Origin: Marasmius tenuissimus | Lineage: Eukaryota; Basidiomycota; Agaricomycetes; Agaricales; Marasmiaceae | Length of the DNA: 64,000 nt | Assembly: GCA_029532415.1 (NCBI GenBank) | Contig: JAQOTA010000051.1 | Location: 62,001 to 126,000, forward strand | Direction: 5' to 3' | Notes under the pieces: model-generated | Database searches by the model: none | Told to the model about the DNA's origin: nothing | What the model saw: the letters and a program-made list of their open reading frames with translations, nothing else | Program-made: the position numbers and the translations under genes | Shown here: piece by piece, positions 34,440 to 45,499 of the stretch | Position numbering within the stretch: position 1 is the stretch's first letter | Layout: the number at the start of each line of letters is the position of its first letter

Positions 34440-36330
34440 AGACGTCGTTGCCAGAGAAAAATACCACGTGATCGTGAAGTCACTTCTTTCCTCTCATTTT
34501 CTTCCCTGCGTCCTCCCACAAAAACATTCCAACTGACACCGTTCGTCGTACGATACGGTCGTAAATTTTCCCCGTCACAACGTCCAAATGAGCAGAATCT
34601 CGTTCGGAACGACATCCAGGCGAACCTCTGATGGGTCCTGGTGGTCATTTCGATAACAGCACCGACAACGATATCGACCAAGCCAAACCCAATTTCGACC
34701 CGTTAGTTCTCGCACTTTCTCCAAACATCTCCTCTGGACGTTGGCGGATCGATCTAGGTCATTGACGAGACCATTGAGAATCTCATGAATGTGGTCCAAG
34801 AGGGCTCAGGGTTTACAGCCCTTTGCGAAAAGGTTGGCACACATTTCACAGGTTGTGGATATAGAAAAATAAATTGGCGAACGTAGATGGCGGCTCCGCC
34901 CCTTCGGTCAGCATCCGGTCGATGTTTTGGACATTTTACGGGAGGGGTTGAGGCGCGTTTTGAGGGGCGGTCGTAGGTAAATGTGGCTTCGAAGATGTTT
35001 GATGTGGCCTCGGAGATGTTTGATGTGGATTCGGAGGTGTTTGGAGTGGATTCGGAGATGTTTGGGCTGGACTCGGAGGTGCTTGAAGCGGGTTTACTGC
35101 CGCTCGTATCTTTTCCCCTCGCTCAACCCTTCTTCATTTATTTTTCTATATATCTCATCTTCCCAGCTTGTGCCATCCTTTTCGCAAAGGGCTGTAATCG
35201 TACGCTGAGGCAGGTGCGTGTTGCCTTTCCGCCATTCGTCGAGTGAGACTGATTTATCGTCCTGACCATGAAGCCACGTTCTATGCCCCCCACAGGCAAC
35301 GATACATCACCCAGAACCACTATCTCAACCAAGACACCATCTTCATAGAACATGGCTCGAGAGACTTTGACCGTTGAATCAAAGTTGTCAACGCGATTCC
35401 CTTCCATTCCTACTCTCTCACCTCCGTGATCAAACAACACACGCTCGTCTTTTGATTCTTCTCCTCGCCATCACCACGTCGCCATGCTCGATACATCCAT
35501 CGCATCAGGCTCAGCCGTTCCTCCAATCGATTTTCGTCTCGCTGCCTACATAGTATGATAATGTTGGGTACGAAGAGGGCCCACTACTCATACCTCAGCG
35601 GCTCGTTATCGACTCTCAGGCGTACTAGCAGCTGCAGCTCGGTCCGTTATCCGTTCAGCGCGCTCTTCGTAACCCTCCATAACGATAGGTCCATATTGCC
35701 GGTCAGGGTGGCCATGATGCATCTGGTGTGTGGATTCATACTTAGACGCGAATGTACTTACACTCACCCATCATTTGGTGCAACATTGATCGGCGAGAAG
35801 GCGACGGACCATATCGAAGGATCGAGCCCAACAACATTGCGAAGAATTCTCATGGGGAACTCACCGCCGTTCCGATTGCTATGCATCTTGCGAAAAAACT
35901 GGCCACCGACATACATCCAGAACCTTCGAGTCGTACCGACTCCTCATCCTGGACTAGCTCAGTGTCAATCGAGCCGTCAATAGGAAGGACCCCATATAGG
36001 TTGTGGTTCGTTCCCATCTCTGGTGTCTAGACGAGATTCCAGAGCAAAATAACCCGATACGCACGATAATATACACTGCAGGCTCCGTCACAGACACTGT
36101 TGCAGCGAAGTATCACGAAAATCATACTTGTCCCGTTTACTACGCTATATACTTGGAATCAGTACCCGTTGTGCGGAAATGCCTTCCAGAAGGACGGTAG
36201 CTCCAACCGGATCCCTACATTGTGTCCTCAAACCTTCGAATGAAAAGTCTGCTGGGGCTCTTGTTCGATGTTCCAGCCACGACACACTACCGTTCTGACC
36301 TCGACTTCTCGTAGACCGGCACGTAAGTCA
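34440..36330 (+). pseudogene. Gene X remnant 1 (interrupted by a MITE)
   Basis: Homologous to 59300-61180. The part before the MITE (about 34570-34800) matches the X segment that ends in GNLMNVV in the copy at 59.5 kb. After the MITE, frames such as RQRYITQNHYLNQDTIFIEH (about 35295-35355) continue the homology. The 3' part near 36060-36310 matches 43600-43800 and 60940-61150. It is split by stops and frameshifts. I do not recognise the family. Confidence 0.55.
34816..35194. mobile_element. 380-base MITE family B, copy 1
   Basis: Terminal inverted repeats read CAGCCCTTTGCGAAAAGG then WTGGCACA on both ends, with a shared ATATAGAAAAATAAA block inward. The flanking TA (34814-34815 and 35195-35196) is a Tc1/mariner-type target duplication. 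The paralogous site near 59515-59545 lacks the element and has a single TA. Internally there are about four 24-base units around TTCGGAGATGTTTG. A second copy, in inverse orientation, is at 38556-38935. Confidence 0.9.
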
Positions 36331-36529
36331 ACCTGATAATGGTGTAGATATCAATGTAGCTCGACGAAGGGTATTGATACAGCATCTAGATCGTATATTT
36401 ATTCCCAGTTCCGAACTTCTGCAGCTCAAAGACTACCCCAAACAGGCGTGAGGATATATCTGGCAGATGCGAAATTCGTCAGTACGAGCCTCCCACCGAG
36501 CAAACTCATGAGTTGAAGGCTAACTCACA

Positions 36530-37060
36530 GTTCCTCTAGATATTTGAGTTTTCTATCGTCCGATACTAACCCAGGTGGAACATTCTCCTTCAAGTGCTGG
36601 ATGCCGGAGTTCCCCATAATCGGACTATCGATCTTTCCGGAGATCCAAGCAAGAACGATCTGAGCCATCGGTACCCCACAGCTCTAAGCCAATGTCAGCC
36701 AACGTGGGTCGGTGTAAACCTTGATAACAGGCTTGTAAGTGACTCCGAGTCCATCACATTCGTGGCAATCATGACTTGGTTTTGGGAGCATCGTTTGACG
36801 ATGATGAATGGCGGTTCTCCTTATGTCCAACGCCTATGTCTCCGAGCAAGGCGGTGTGTGCGACTGTCGTTTTTGAAAAGATCGTGTTATGGGTGCCAGG
36901 TTGAGTTGAAGGGCGGTGTCCACTCACACACGCTTCTGGTTCAACCACAGTGCAGTCGAGTCATTCTTGCGAAATGTAGAGGGTGTCGACAACGGTAGAT
37001 CCTGTAGCATTGAACCTCAAGGGTTGCAGATCAGGCGACATACACAGGTTTCGAATAACC
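36530..37060 (-). pseudogene. Aldo/keto reductase 3' part, pseudogene 2
   Basis: On the minus strand, about 36530-36690, reading gives QIVLAWISGKIDSPIM followed by an HLKENVPPGLVSDDRKL block, the C-terminal region of an aldo/keto reductase. Upstream sequence to about 37060 is homologous to other copies but degenerate. No ATG or complete active-site region is present. Confidence 0.65.
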
Positions 37061-37084
37061 AACGAACCTCAGGAGTCAGCAATA

Positions 37085-37800
37085 TCAACATCCCCTTGCG
37101 CAGTACCGCATGTAAGCTCGACCATTAATTCTGGGAGTGAGTTGGTTTCTGAAATCGGCATATTGGGTTGGTCTGAGGGCCAGACGGTTCTTCGGCTTCA
37201 GGAAGGCAGCTCGCACAGGACAGGCACGTCTCATACGCTGCTTGTGAAGACAGTATTCGGTGGATCGACGTGGATCTTCAATCAAATGTTTGTAGGTGGG
37301 ATGTCTGGGATCTGCCTTGCGCGTCAGTCAGAACAAAAAAACACAATTAGCATTCTGTAAACCAGACACACCTTAGTCCATTCTCCTTCTGACACAATCT
37401 TCGTAGCTCTCCACAGCGATGGATCGGCCAGGATGGCAATAACGGATCTGGTACGTGTTTTGAATATGGTAGATGCGAACGGACACGACACGCTCACACT
37501 CAACTGGCATCTGATGCAACATCGCTCGGAGAGAAGGTGAAAGACTATATTGAAGGGCTGTTTGAATCCAACGACACTGCAGAGAATTCCAATGGGAAAC
37601 GTCAGACGCGAATTCACCGCCGTTACGATTGCTACACACCTTGCGAGAGATCAGGCCGACGAGATACATCGGGAACCCTCAAGTCGTACTGGGTCATCGT
37701 CCTGAGCCAGTTTAAATTCGAGCTGTCGATTTCGTTCCATTTTCATTTTGTTTGGACTCGTTCGAGAGCGTCGCGCCTTTAAGCCTGGAAGACCGAAGAT
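37085..37800 (-). pseudogene. Unidentified gene Y, copy 1
   Basis: The minus strand carries a row of exon-like blocks that recurs at 47.25-48.08 and 62.8-63.6 kb. A typical block here is AILADPSLWRATK (about 37430), preceded by a block near 37660-37780 reading DPVRLEGSRCISS. Intron-like gaps with GTGTG/GTACG donors separate them. Frames are interrupted. The family is not recognised; it always lies directly upstream of the aldo/keto reductase 3' part, so the two may once have been one gene. Confidence 0.45.
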
Positions 37801-38033
37801 AGGTCGTGATATTTATTCCCGGCTCTGGTGACTTGAAAATCATTGAGTGAGATCCAAAGCCAAAATAACGCGATACGCACGATATTATACACAGACTTTG
37901 TCACAAAGCATCCCTAACCGTTGGGTGTCCACTGAAAGTATTCTGATGATGCTGAGTCGAGAATGGCATGGATGTTTATGTACGAGTAAAATGCTGGTAA
38001 CACCTTCGCGCCCACGGAAAGGTCATAATATCG

Positions 38034-38525
38034 ATGAGATTGGCTGTGTATACGAGTCAGTGTGAGGTGAACATGGTGGTTGCGGTTCTTCCTAGACCTG
38101 TGACATGCCCGTCAATGAGCAAGCGTCGATTGACGCTCGACGCTTTCAAATTCTGTGTCAAATTTCAGCTTGCAGAATTCTATGAAATTATTGCAAACCT
38201 CCTCCGTATCACAAACTCAGCGCTGTACGCCGCATCAGTGGAGCATAGCGATCACCAGATCCGTCAAATCCTCCGTGGACCGTTACACAGGTCTTATGTC
38301 GCCTCAACGTTCAACGTTCAACCCCAACTCAATTTACCTCGCGGCAACCCATCGCCAGCGCCAGCTCGCCACATCAGCCCATACAACTTCAGCCGCCAAA
38401 ACCCCACCCGCTCATTTACCTACGTTCTATATGCATCTGTTCGTTCTATACTCATTTCAATGTCCTACCTGTCTGTCGAAATCAAATTACTTCCGCCTCA
38501 CATGTATAAAAGGGACGGACTTTGA
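38034..38525 (+). pseudogene. Unidentified gene Z, copy 1 (truncated)
   Basis: A 163-codon open frame whose end is homologous to the longer Z copy at 48647-49294: the segments with ALYAASVEHSDHQIRQIL and FTYVLYASVRSIL align with the C-terminal third of that copy. It ends shortly before a MITE. No domain is recognised. Confidence 0.4.
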
Positions 38526-38555
38526 GCATTCTGTTCCCACATCAGCGATATCTTA

Positions 38556-38935
38556 CAGCCCTTTGCGAAAAGGATGGCACAAGCTGGGAAGATGAGATAT
38601 ATAGAAAAATAAATGAAGAAGGGTTGAGCGAGGGGAAGAGATACGAGCGGCAGTAAACCCGCTTCAAACACCTCCGAGTCCAGCCCAAACATCTCCGAAT
38701 CCACTCCAAACACCTCCGAATCCACATCAAACATCTCCGAGGCCACATCAAACATCTTCGAGGCCACAGTTACCTGCGACCGCCCCTCGAAACGCGCCTC
38801 AACCCCTCCCGTCAAATGTCCAAAACATCGACTGGATGCTGACCGAAGGGGCGGAGCCGCCGTCTACATTCGCCAATTTTATTTTTCTATATCTACAACC
38901 TGTGAAATGTGTGCCAACCTTTTCGCAAAGGGCTG
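38556..38935. mobile_element. 380-base MITE family B, copy 2 (inverse orientation)
   Basis: Reverse-complement relative of 34816-35194 with the same terminal repeats and internal 24-base units. It is flanked by TA at 38554-38555 and 38936-38937. The paralogous locus near 49330-49350 has no insertion; there the site reads ATATCTCAATCACCATG, with CA in place of TA. The right edge lies only six bases upstream of the aldo/keto reductase ATG at 38944. Confidence 0.9.
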
Positions 38936-38943
38936 TAATCACC

Positions 38944-39480
38944 ATGTCGAAACCAGTCGAATACCGTCATTTAGGAGCAACAGGACCCTAGATTTCTGTT
39001 CCGTTGTGAGTACTCTGCTCAGTGTATGATTCGTGACACCCATATTGACCGCTTCCGTCTTCGCAGCTGGGAGTGTTGAGCTTTACTTCACCCAACTCTC
39101 GAGTGGAACGTGCGTGTTTGAGTAAACAGTGGGGTAATGGGGATATGCTCATCGTTATACGCAATCCAACCGTGGGTCTTGGGTGAATAACAATCTCTCG
39201 AAAGCTCGAAGGCTGCTTGAGATTGCGAAATCAGCACGATCGATACAGCGAACTTCTATCCAAATGCAGAGTCGGAGTGCATTTTTTGCGTTTTCTTGGA
39301 GAAGGTGAGCAGTCGCTCAGAATGTGAAGTGTACAGCAGCACTCATCATTGACCTGCAATCTAGTACAACATCCCCGGACCCCAGATTATCATTGGCATC
39401 GTCGCGAAATGCTACCGACTCGTCGCTGATAAGCCTGGCACCGGGGCTTCAATACGCCGACTCAAGTTTACACGATGACA
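38944..39480 (+). pseudogene. Aldo/keto reductase 5' part, plus strand, copy 1
   Basis: Begins MSKPVEYRHLGATGP, the usual N-terminus of fungal aldo/keto reductases, followed by a TAG before ISVP and a GTGAGT donor. A later block (about 39210-39300) reads STIDTANFYPNAESE, the strand that carries the catalytic Asp and precedes the Tyr-containing helix, with a TGA where Trp is expected. The block near 39365 reads KYNIPGPQIIIG. No middle or C-terminal part follows; the sequence passes into the 3' flank of the DUF6535-type gene. Confidence 0.75.
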
Positions 39481-39769
39481 GGTAATAATACGTCAACCAG
39501 AGAGCTGCACAAAGAGCCGGCGGGGTAGTTTACAGTAGTTTACCCACTTGAGCTGTGCAGTAGAGCGGATTCGGTCGATTTGTTTTCTTCCATCTTTCAT
39601 CCTTCGTCGACTCGAGTCCTCTCGACCAACCGTTGAGGCTCAGTCTGGGTCTCACATACCCATCCATAGCAAAAAACCGGTCCTCAAAACTGCGGTACGT
39701 TCCAAGCGAAGTTTCGAACTGAATAGACACAGTAACATCCACGGTAGAAAATGTGAATTCAAGTCTCAA

Positions 39770-42700
39770 CTACACGTTCTTGTCGGCGTCCGGACCTCCC
39801 ACCACTGTCCCCTGTGCAGGGACACTTGCGCTACCACTCGCAGGATTCCCGGTCACTACCGGTTGCTTTGAAATACTCCCATGTTCGCTTGTGTCTGAAT
39901 CTTTGACAAGCGGGTCTCGTTCGTCAAGTCCTCTGGGCCCAGGCTGTGGGGATGTTTTCGAATCGGACCAGCCCTCCATCTGCTCGTCGCGGTCTACCTC
40001 TCCGTCTCTCGTAGTGCCACTGGAGTCCTCTGCCCATGCTTTGGCTTTGTTTTCCTGCTGCAATGGACATTCACCGGGATCAGGGGAGTCGTCAAGTCCT
40101 TCGTGGAAAATGTTTGTGAAATGATTTGGTGGCAGCTCTGGACGAGCTACTCTAACCCGCTCTATGGCATCTCGCCAGTCCTTACGATTCCATTCGAAAA
40201 ACTGTCTGTAAGTTTCCCGTTCCTCCGCCAGACGATTATTCACAAAGGTGATCAGCTCCAGCCCTGCTGAAGACATCACAAGCGGCGAGGTCTTTGATTT
40301 ATCAGGGCAGTGGGATGATTCGGCATTGGATTGGTACTCGTTGATATGCTCCGATAGAATTTGGACGAGCTTAAACTTGATCCACTCATCCGCACTACCC
40401 CAATCCCTGCTGAGTGAATCCAGATATCCAAAGTCAATCTTGGGATCTGTGGGAGCTAGACCATTCAAAGTCTTCCTGAGCTTTGTAAGAGGGAGGGCGA
40501 AATTGCCGGGGATAGCCCCAAAGTAGTCTTGGGGAAGTTTGTGTACACGTCGTACGGTATCCATTGCCTCCATCCAATTGATGTGAGCCTCAAGAGATGT
40601 ATGATTGTAGATAGCCCTTTCAAGGATAGTGCTATGCACCTTAATCAGGAATTCTCGGCCAGCAGCTGATTTAACAAACAAGGAAGTGGTGGTTGCTGTG
40701 GGTACATGGAGAGCATAATCCGACGAAGACGCATTGATATGCAGAGCCAGATCCTCCATCAAATTCCCCAAATACCAGTTTGAAGCAGCTGGGCTCTGTG
40801 CCATCTCTGTGTATATATGCCAAAGGCGACCACGTAGATTGTTGTCTGGAATTGCATCAATGCTTTCAAAGGGGATGGAGAAGGGAGATGGAGAATCTTG
40901 GCCACTGCCACTCCCGCCATTCATTGACACATGAGTCCAATGGAGAAGGCGCCTGAAACATCCTGTTTGCCTTTCATTGGCAAAGATTGCATTCTTTGCA
41001 GCTGTCAGATGATTTTCAATACCTCCCCAGGGAAGATTGGGATTTAGTGCTGCCACAATGTCACTAACAACCCATTTCTTCTCAGGGAGGAAGAACCATT
41101 GGTCAAGGACAGCAGGCATAACAAGATGCAAGGGAATGGTTGACAGAATATTTTGGAGATGGGGGATCATGTGTGGGCTGTCTCGGAGCTCTGCAACGAG
41201 CCAGTGGAATGCCTCGAGCTCATAAAAAGGAGGGGCAAGGTCAACACTTGAACGTTGGAGGAGTTCAAGATCAACAGATGACCAATCTGAGAGACTATTT
41301 ATTATTTCTCCGAAGGTTGATGTTGAGTTGTCAAAATTGTCATAGACAGACCAGGAAATCCAATCCCTATCGTTGAGAAATGATGCCACACGGCACAGGG
41401 GATCGAGGATGTGAGAAATAAATCTGAAGAGTTGGAGCACAGCCCATGCCTGGGGTGATTTGTAAGGACATATGTATTCCATGGGAGGTAGTGCCATGAT
41501 GAAATTAACAGGCAAATGCTGACAACTACCGGGGTGTTCTCGCTTATCCCTGAGTTCCCATGGAACTTGTAGTGCCTGTCGAATGACATTGACAGTAGGG
41601 ATGATTGTAGTTCCAAAGTAGAAGAGGGTGGCAAATGCAACTACAATTGTCGCAATCACGAACAGAACTGGATGTCGTGTCCGCAAAAGCTCCAGCAGCC
41701 CAGCAAGGAAGAGGAAGAGTGCGAATTCGAGTAGCATTGGAAGAAAAGCAAGGATTGTTGGGACATGCCACTTTTCCAGGCTCTGATTTCGGAGCCAGCG
41801 GAGGGCAAGTGCTTCAGATGGTGTGCGTGTGTGGGTATGCCGGTGATGCTCTCGGAGCCACTGTTTACAGAGAAGAGCAAACAGGGCGTCGACGAGAGCG
41901 AGGATGAGGCTCAAAAACCATAACACGTTGATTCGAACCACGGATGGCAATATTTCAAACTTGTCAGGCTCGGATATCAAGCTACCGTTCAACTGCTGAG
42001 ATATCTGCTTTAGCAGTACGACAGTAGTGTCTTCTGGTGCTTCTTGGAGCCACTGGTACGATTCAATGGTGAAGGCGGTAACAACCGCAGAAAAGAGACC
42101 AGCCTGTAGCCAAGAGAAGGGCTCAGTTTCCAGAAGATTCAAGTAAGACAGCACTCACAAAGACCAGCAAGGTATCAATATCCTCTTTCCATCCTCCAAC
42201 TAGTCCTTCATCCAGCGAGATAACCTCTGTCATGACAACGTCCCAAGATTTCTCAAGTGTAGGTTTATTGGGATCCTAGATGTGGATGAGCATTTGAACG
42301 AAGCCATTGGTAATGTGCTCACCAATGCCTCGTTAGGTGCATCTTTATTTCCTGTGGGTTTGTCGGTCTTCATACCGTCGGGCGGGTTTTGCCCTCCTGT
42401 TCCTGTATCCTGAGGAGTGAATGAGCGAGCTGTACGACTGATCGGACATTGGCAAAGCCTTACCATCCCGAATTCATCCTTGCCCTCGTCCTTGTCCGTA
42501 GCCCTCGGAGGCAAGACTTCCTTGGCACTTGTAGAAGCCTGAGTGAAAACCCAAAGTATGAGACCCGATTCATGTTGATGCAGATAAGTTCTATTGTGGC
42601 AACTCACTGATGGTGCCGCGTCTGTGTCTCGCACCTCCTTATCATCTAATGGTTTCGTTCCAAGTCCGGCCTGAGCCAAAGGTCAGAAATCATTTAATAT

Positions 42701-43057
42701 CAATAAATAACACGAATCTGCCGCTCACCTGTACAGATTTTTCTTCCCGCTGAGGCTCATTTACCGATTCGCCCGCAAATTCCTTCGATGCGGGACCCGA
42801 AGACTGCGTAACAGATCATTGAACTACTCAGTGTGTGATACGGATGCAAGAATTCATAGCCCTACCAGAGCGAGATTCTCTGGCAATGACTGAGGTTCGT
42901 CGGATGTTGGAGGCTGCGAGTGCTGTGAAACAGCACAGAGGACGTAAGGTTGAGTGAGACGGCGCTCCAGAAAGTGAAAACCCACCTGAGTTTGCGAGGG
43001 AGTCGATTTCCTTGAGCTACGAGATCTTTTCCTGGCAGGCGGGGTGTCTGAGGACAT
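39770..43057 (-). CDS. DUF6535-type four-TM protein, copy C (apparently intact)
   Basis: Eight exons, all with phase-0 introns. Exon 1 is 42986-43057 (24 codons, MSSDTPPARKRSRSS), exon 2 is 42866-42922, and five more short exons lead to the main exon 39770-42103. The protein would be about 960 residues. Exon 7 gives SLDEGLVGGWKEDIDTLLVF, then AGLFSAVVTAFTIESY opens the main exon. Four hydrophobic segments and the KQWLREHHRHTHTRTPSEAL signature follow, then PPMEYICPYKSPQAW and a soluble region with a Glu/Pro-rich tail ending GGPDADKNV. It differs from copy B by many substitutions yet keeps one open frame. Function is unknown; an integral membrane protein is likely. Confidence 0.85.
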
Positions 43058-43199
43058 GGTACGAGAGAGCTCCTGGTCGCAACGTAGATCCGGCGTGCAT
43101 AGTTCAAAAGTAAGGAAGAACCGAACCTGAACAATCCAGCTGCCACCAAAGCGACCCGCCCGCCCGGCGCCCATGAACATACCCGACCTTGTTTAACCA

Positions 43200-43860
43200 G
43201 GCATTGCTGTCCGATGACGACGCTTCTGGTTCAACTTGCCAGAGCGCTCTCTGTTCCGAACGGCCATCTTGTCTATGAGCTCATTGCTCATCCGTCTCCG
43301 CATGCTCCTTTTTGACTCAGCCATTCCGTTCACACATTTACGATGGATATTGCCAGCATTAGAGGCGATGGAGAACCATCGATTTGACAGGTTGCTTTTG
43401 ACGGGCAGTACGTTGCAACAGGCATGGCTTGACGTGCGGGGCTGATCTGCCGAACGTCGACCCCGGCATAAATGAATACAACGCACGGGGAGACGACAAG
43501 GTTCGAGGTCTCGAGCGGTGAATTAGTTGGTGACAATTGGTAAGTCTTGTACACTTCGCGGCGCGGCCGCTCGTGTGAACGCTCTCCCGCAGAGACCATT
43601 GCAGTGAAGTTCACCACGATTTTCGTATTTCGTTAAACATATCTGTCGTGTCTGAAATCAGTTCAACTCAGTTGTGCGAAAGTGCTTTTCTGAAGGTTGA
43701 TAGCTCCGAGTGAACTCCCATATCGCGATCTCAGACCTTTGCTTTGAGTGGTCTGCTGGGTTGTTCGATATCTATCCCTGGCAGACACGTCGCCGTTCCG
43801 ACCCGGAGCTCTTTTCACGGAGAGCAAACGACTGACATGTAAGTTGACCTGATAGTTATT
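43200..43860 (+). pseudogene. Gene X remnant 2 (5' and 3' ends only)
   Basis: The start region (about 43235-43385) matches 58765-58905, including the block before and after ATGGAGAACCATCG, but with a two-base length change. The middle of gene X is missing; from about 43600 the sequence matches the 3' part seen at 36.1-36.3 and 60.94-61.15 kb. A large internal deletion is inferred. Confidence 0.55.
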
Positions 43861-43899
43861 GGTATGGACATCGCCACAAATCGGAGAATCGAGCTTGAA

Positions 43900-45400
43900 A
43901 AAGGTGATACGTTAACTCATTGTCCAATTTCGACCTCAAACCCCTCATGGTTTGAATACGACCCCGAACAAGCCCAGGAACGTATATGGACGTGAAGATA
44001 GTCAGCATGCGTCCCTCGCCGAACAAACTCATGGAAGTTTGACTCACAGATCTTCCCGATACTGAACTTCTCCATCGTCCAGTACCAGCCCAGCACTTAC
44101 TGATAGACCACAATGCGGAGACTGTAAATCTTCCTCTAGATCCAAGCGAGAGCAGCTCTTCGGCATAAGGTATAATCACCTTGTCGGCCTCGTATTTGGC
44201 CAGCATTGACCTGTGCGGCTGTGCTATAGTCGAGGCTCGATTCATCGTACTTGCACTGAGCCGACGTTTCCCGATTCCTACTTACAAACCGTCGCATGTC
44301 AATCGGGGGATATGAATGGCCGATTCCGCATAGTATACGCACCTCTTCGCGAGACAATAACAAATGCCCGTTTTGCATGCCCACAGACTTCGCCTATGTG
44401 CGGCGATTTCGTTTAGTGGGCTGGCTGTCATGCTTTCCGATTCGAGCTAGCACCGGTGTGACGGACTTTGCCACTTGAGAGTGACGAGGTCGTGCAGATC
44501 TTTCATCATCTCTTCAGCGATCATGATGGCGACTTTGAGGGGGATATCTGCAAATACTCGAGCGAGGCTCCCACTTTGCTGAAGATGGTAGAACCAGAAA
44601 GACCGCTTTGGTTAACGTTCTGCTCGTGCAACGTGGGTCAGCGTAAGATCTGATACCAGGCTTAGCAGCGACGAGTCCACAGTATCTCGTGGTTTCGGGA
44701 GATGTTGTACGAGGTCGTTGGTCGTTGGAAGAGTTACGACTCTCCTTCGTTCGTTCGTGAAAACAATTGGGTAACGTTTACATCGTCAATCTTCCCTAGC
44801 GAAGTGGTGCAGAGAGCTATTGCTCTGCTAATGATAAAGTCAATGTAGGATCAAACTAGAGGACGAATAGTACTCACCCACTTCAGGTCCAACTACAGCC
44901 CAAGCAGTCGTGAAGAAGATATGGGTAATCCACTCTTTCAGAAGGTGGAGGGTTTCAACTACGTCCAGCACTGATTATATAGAATTGAACCTAGAGGTTT
45001 GCGGGTCAGACGATATAAACAGACTTCCGTTATCAACAAACTCACGGATATCAATTCGCTATTCTGGCAGTGGGCTGGATCCTAAAGTCGGCTCCATGTT
45101 GGATCCACTCGATGGCTAGACGGTTCCTCAAATTCAGCAGGGGACCTTACACCTTATCTTACACTACTTACGAGGACGGTATCTGGTAGAGTGACGTGGA
45201 ACTTGATGCGAACGTTTTGAGGAGGATAACTGGGTTGGATATCCAGAATCTGCCTTGTGCGGTCAGAATTACAAGAGCGCACGGTTTAGATCCCACAAGC
45301 TGTACACATCTTAATCCATTTCCCCTTTCAATGCGTTCCTCGTAGCTCTCCACGGTGATAGGTCCATGTTGGCGGTCAGTATAGCCATGATGCATCTGGT
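43900..45400 (-). pseudogene. Aldo/keto reductase 3' part, pseudogene 3
   Basis: On the minus strand the blocks MQNGHLLLSREEVRIL (about 44337-44384) and EADKVIIPYAEELL (about 44160-44203) match the family's region after the conserved Gln-Asn pair and the C-terminal helix that normally reads ADKxIIxRxEELAKKRG. The frames differ and the segment between is degraded. A Y-type block, PWRATRNALKGEMD, lies near 45310-45350. Confidence 0.65.
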
Positions 45401-45499
45401 GCGTGAGTTAGCAGACGAGTATGCGACGGGATATGGCTCATACTCACCCAGTATTAGGTGCAACATCACGCGGCGAGAAGGCGACAAACCATTTTGAAA

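Noticed and set aside
34981..35246. Open frames with 8-residue repeats (both MITE B copies) that look like a small repeat protein
   Set aside because: They lie wholly inside a TIR element and result from a 24-base minisatellite that is open in more than one frame.
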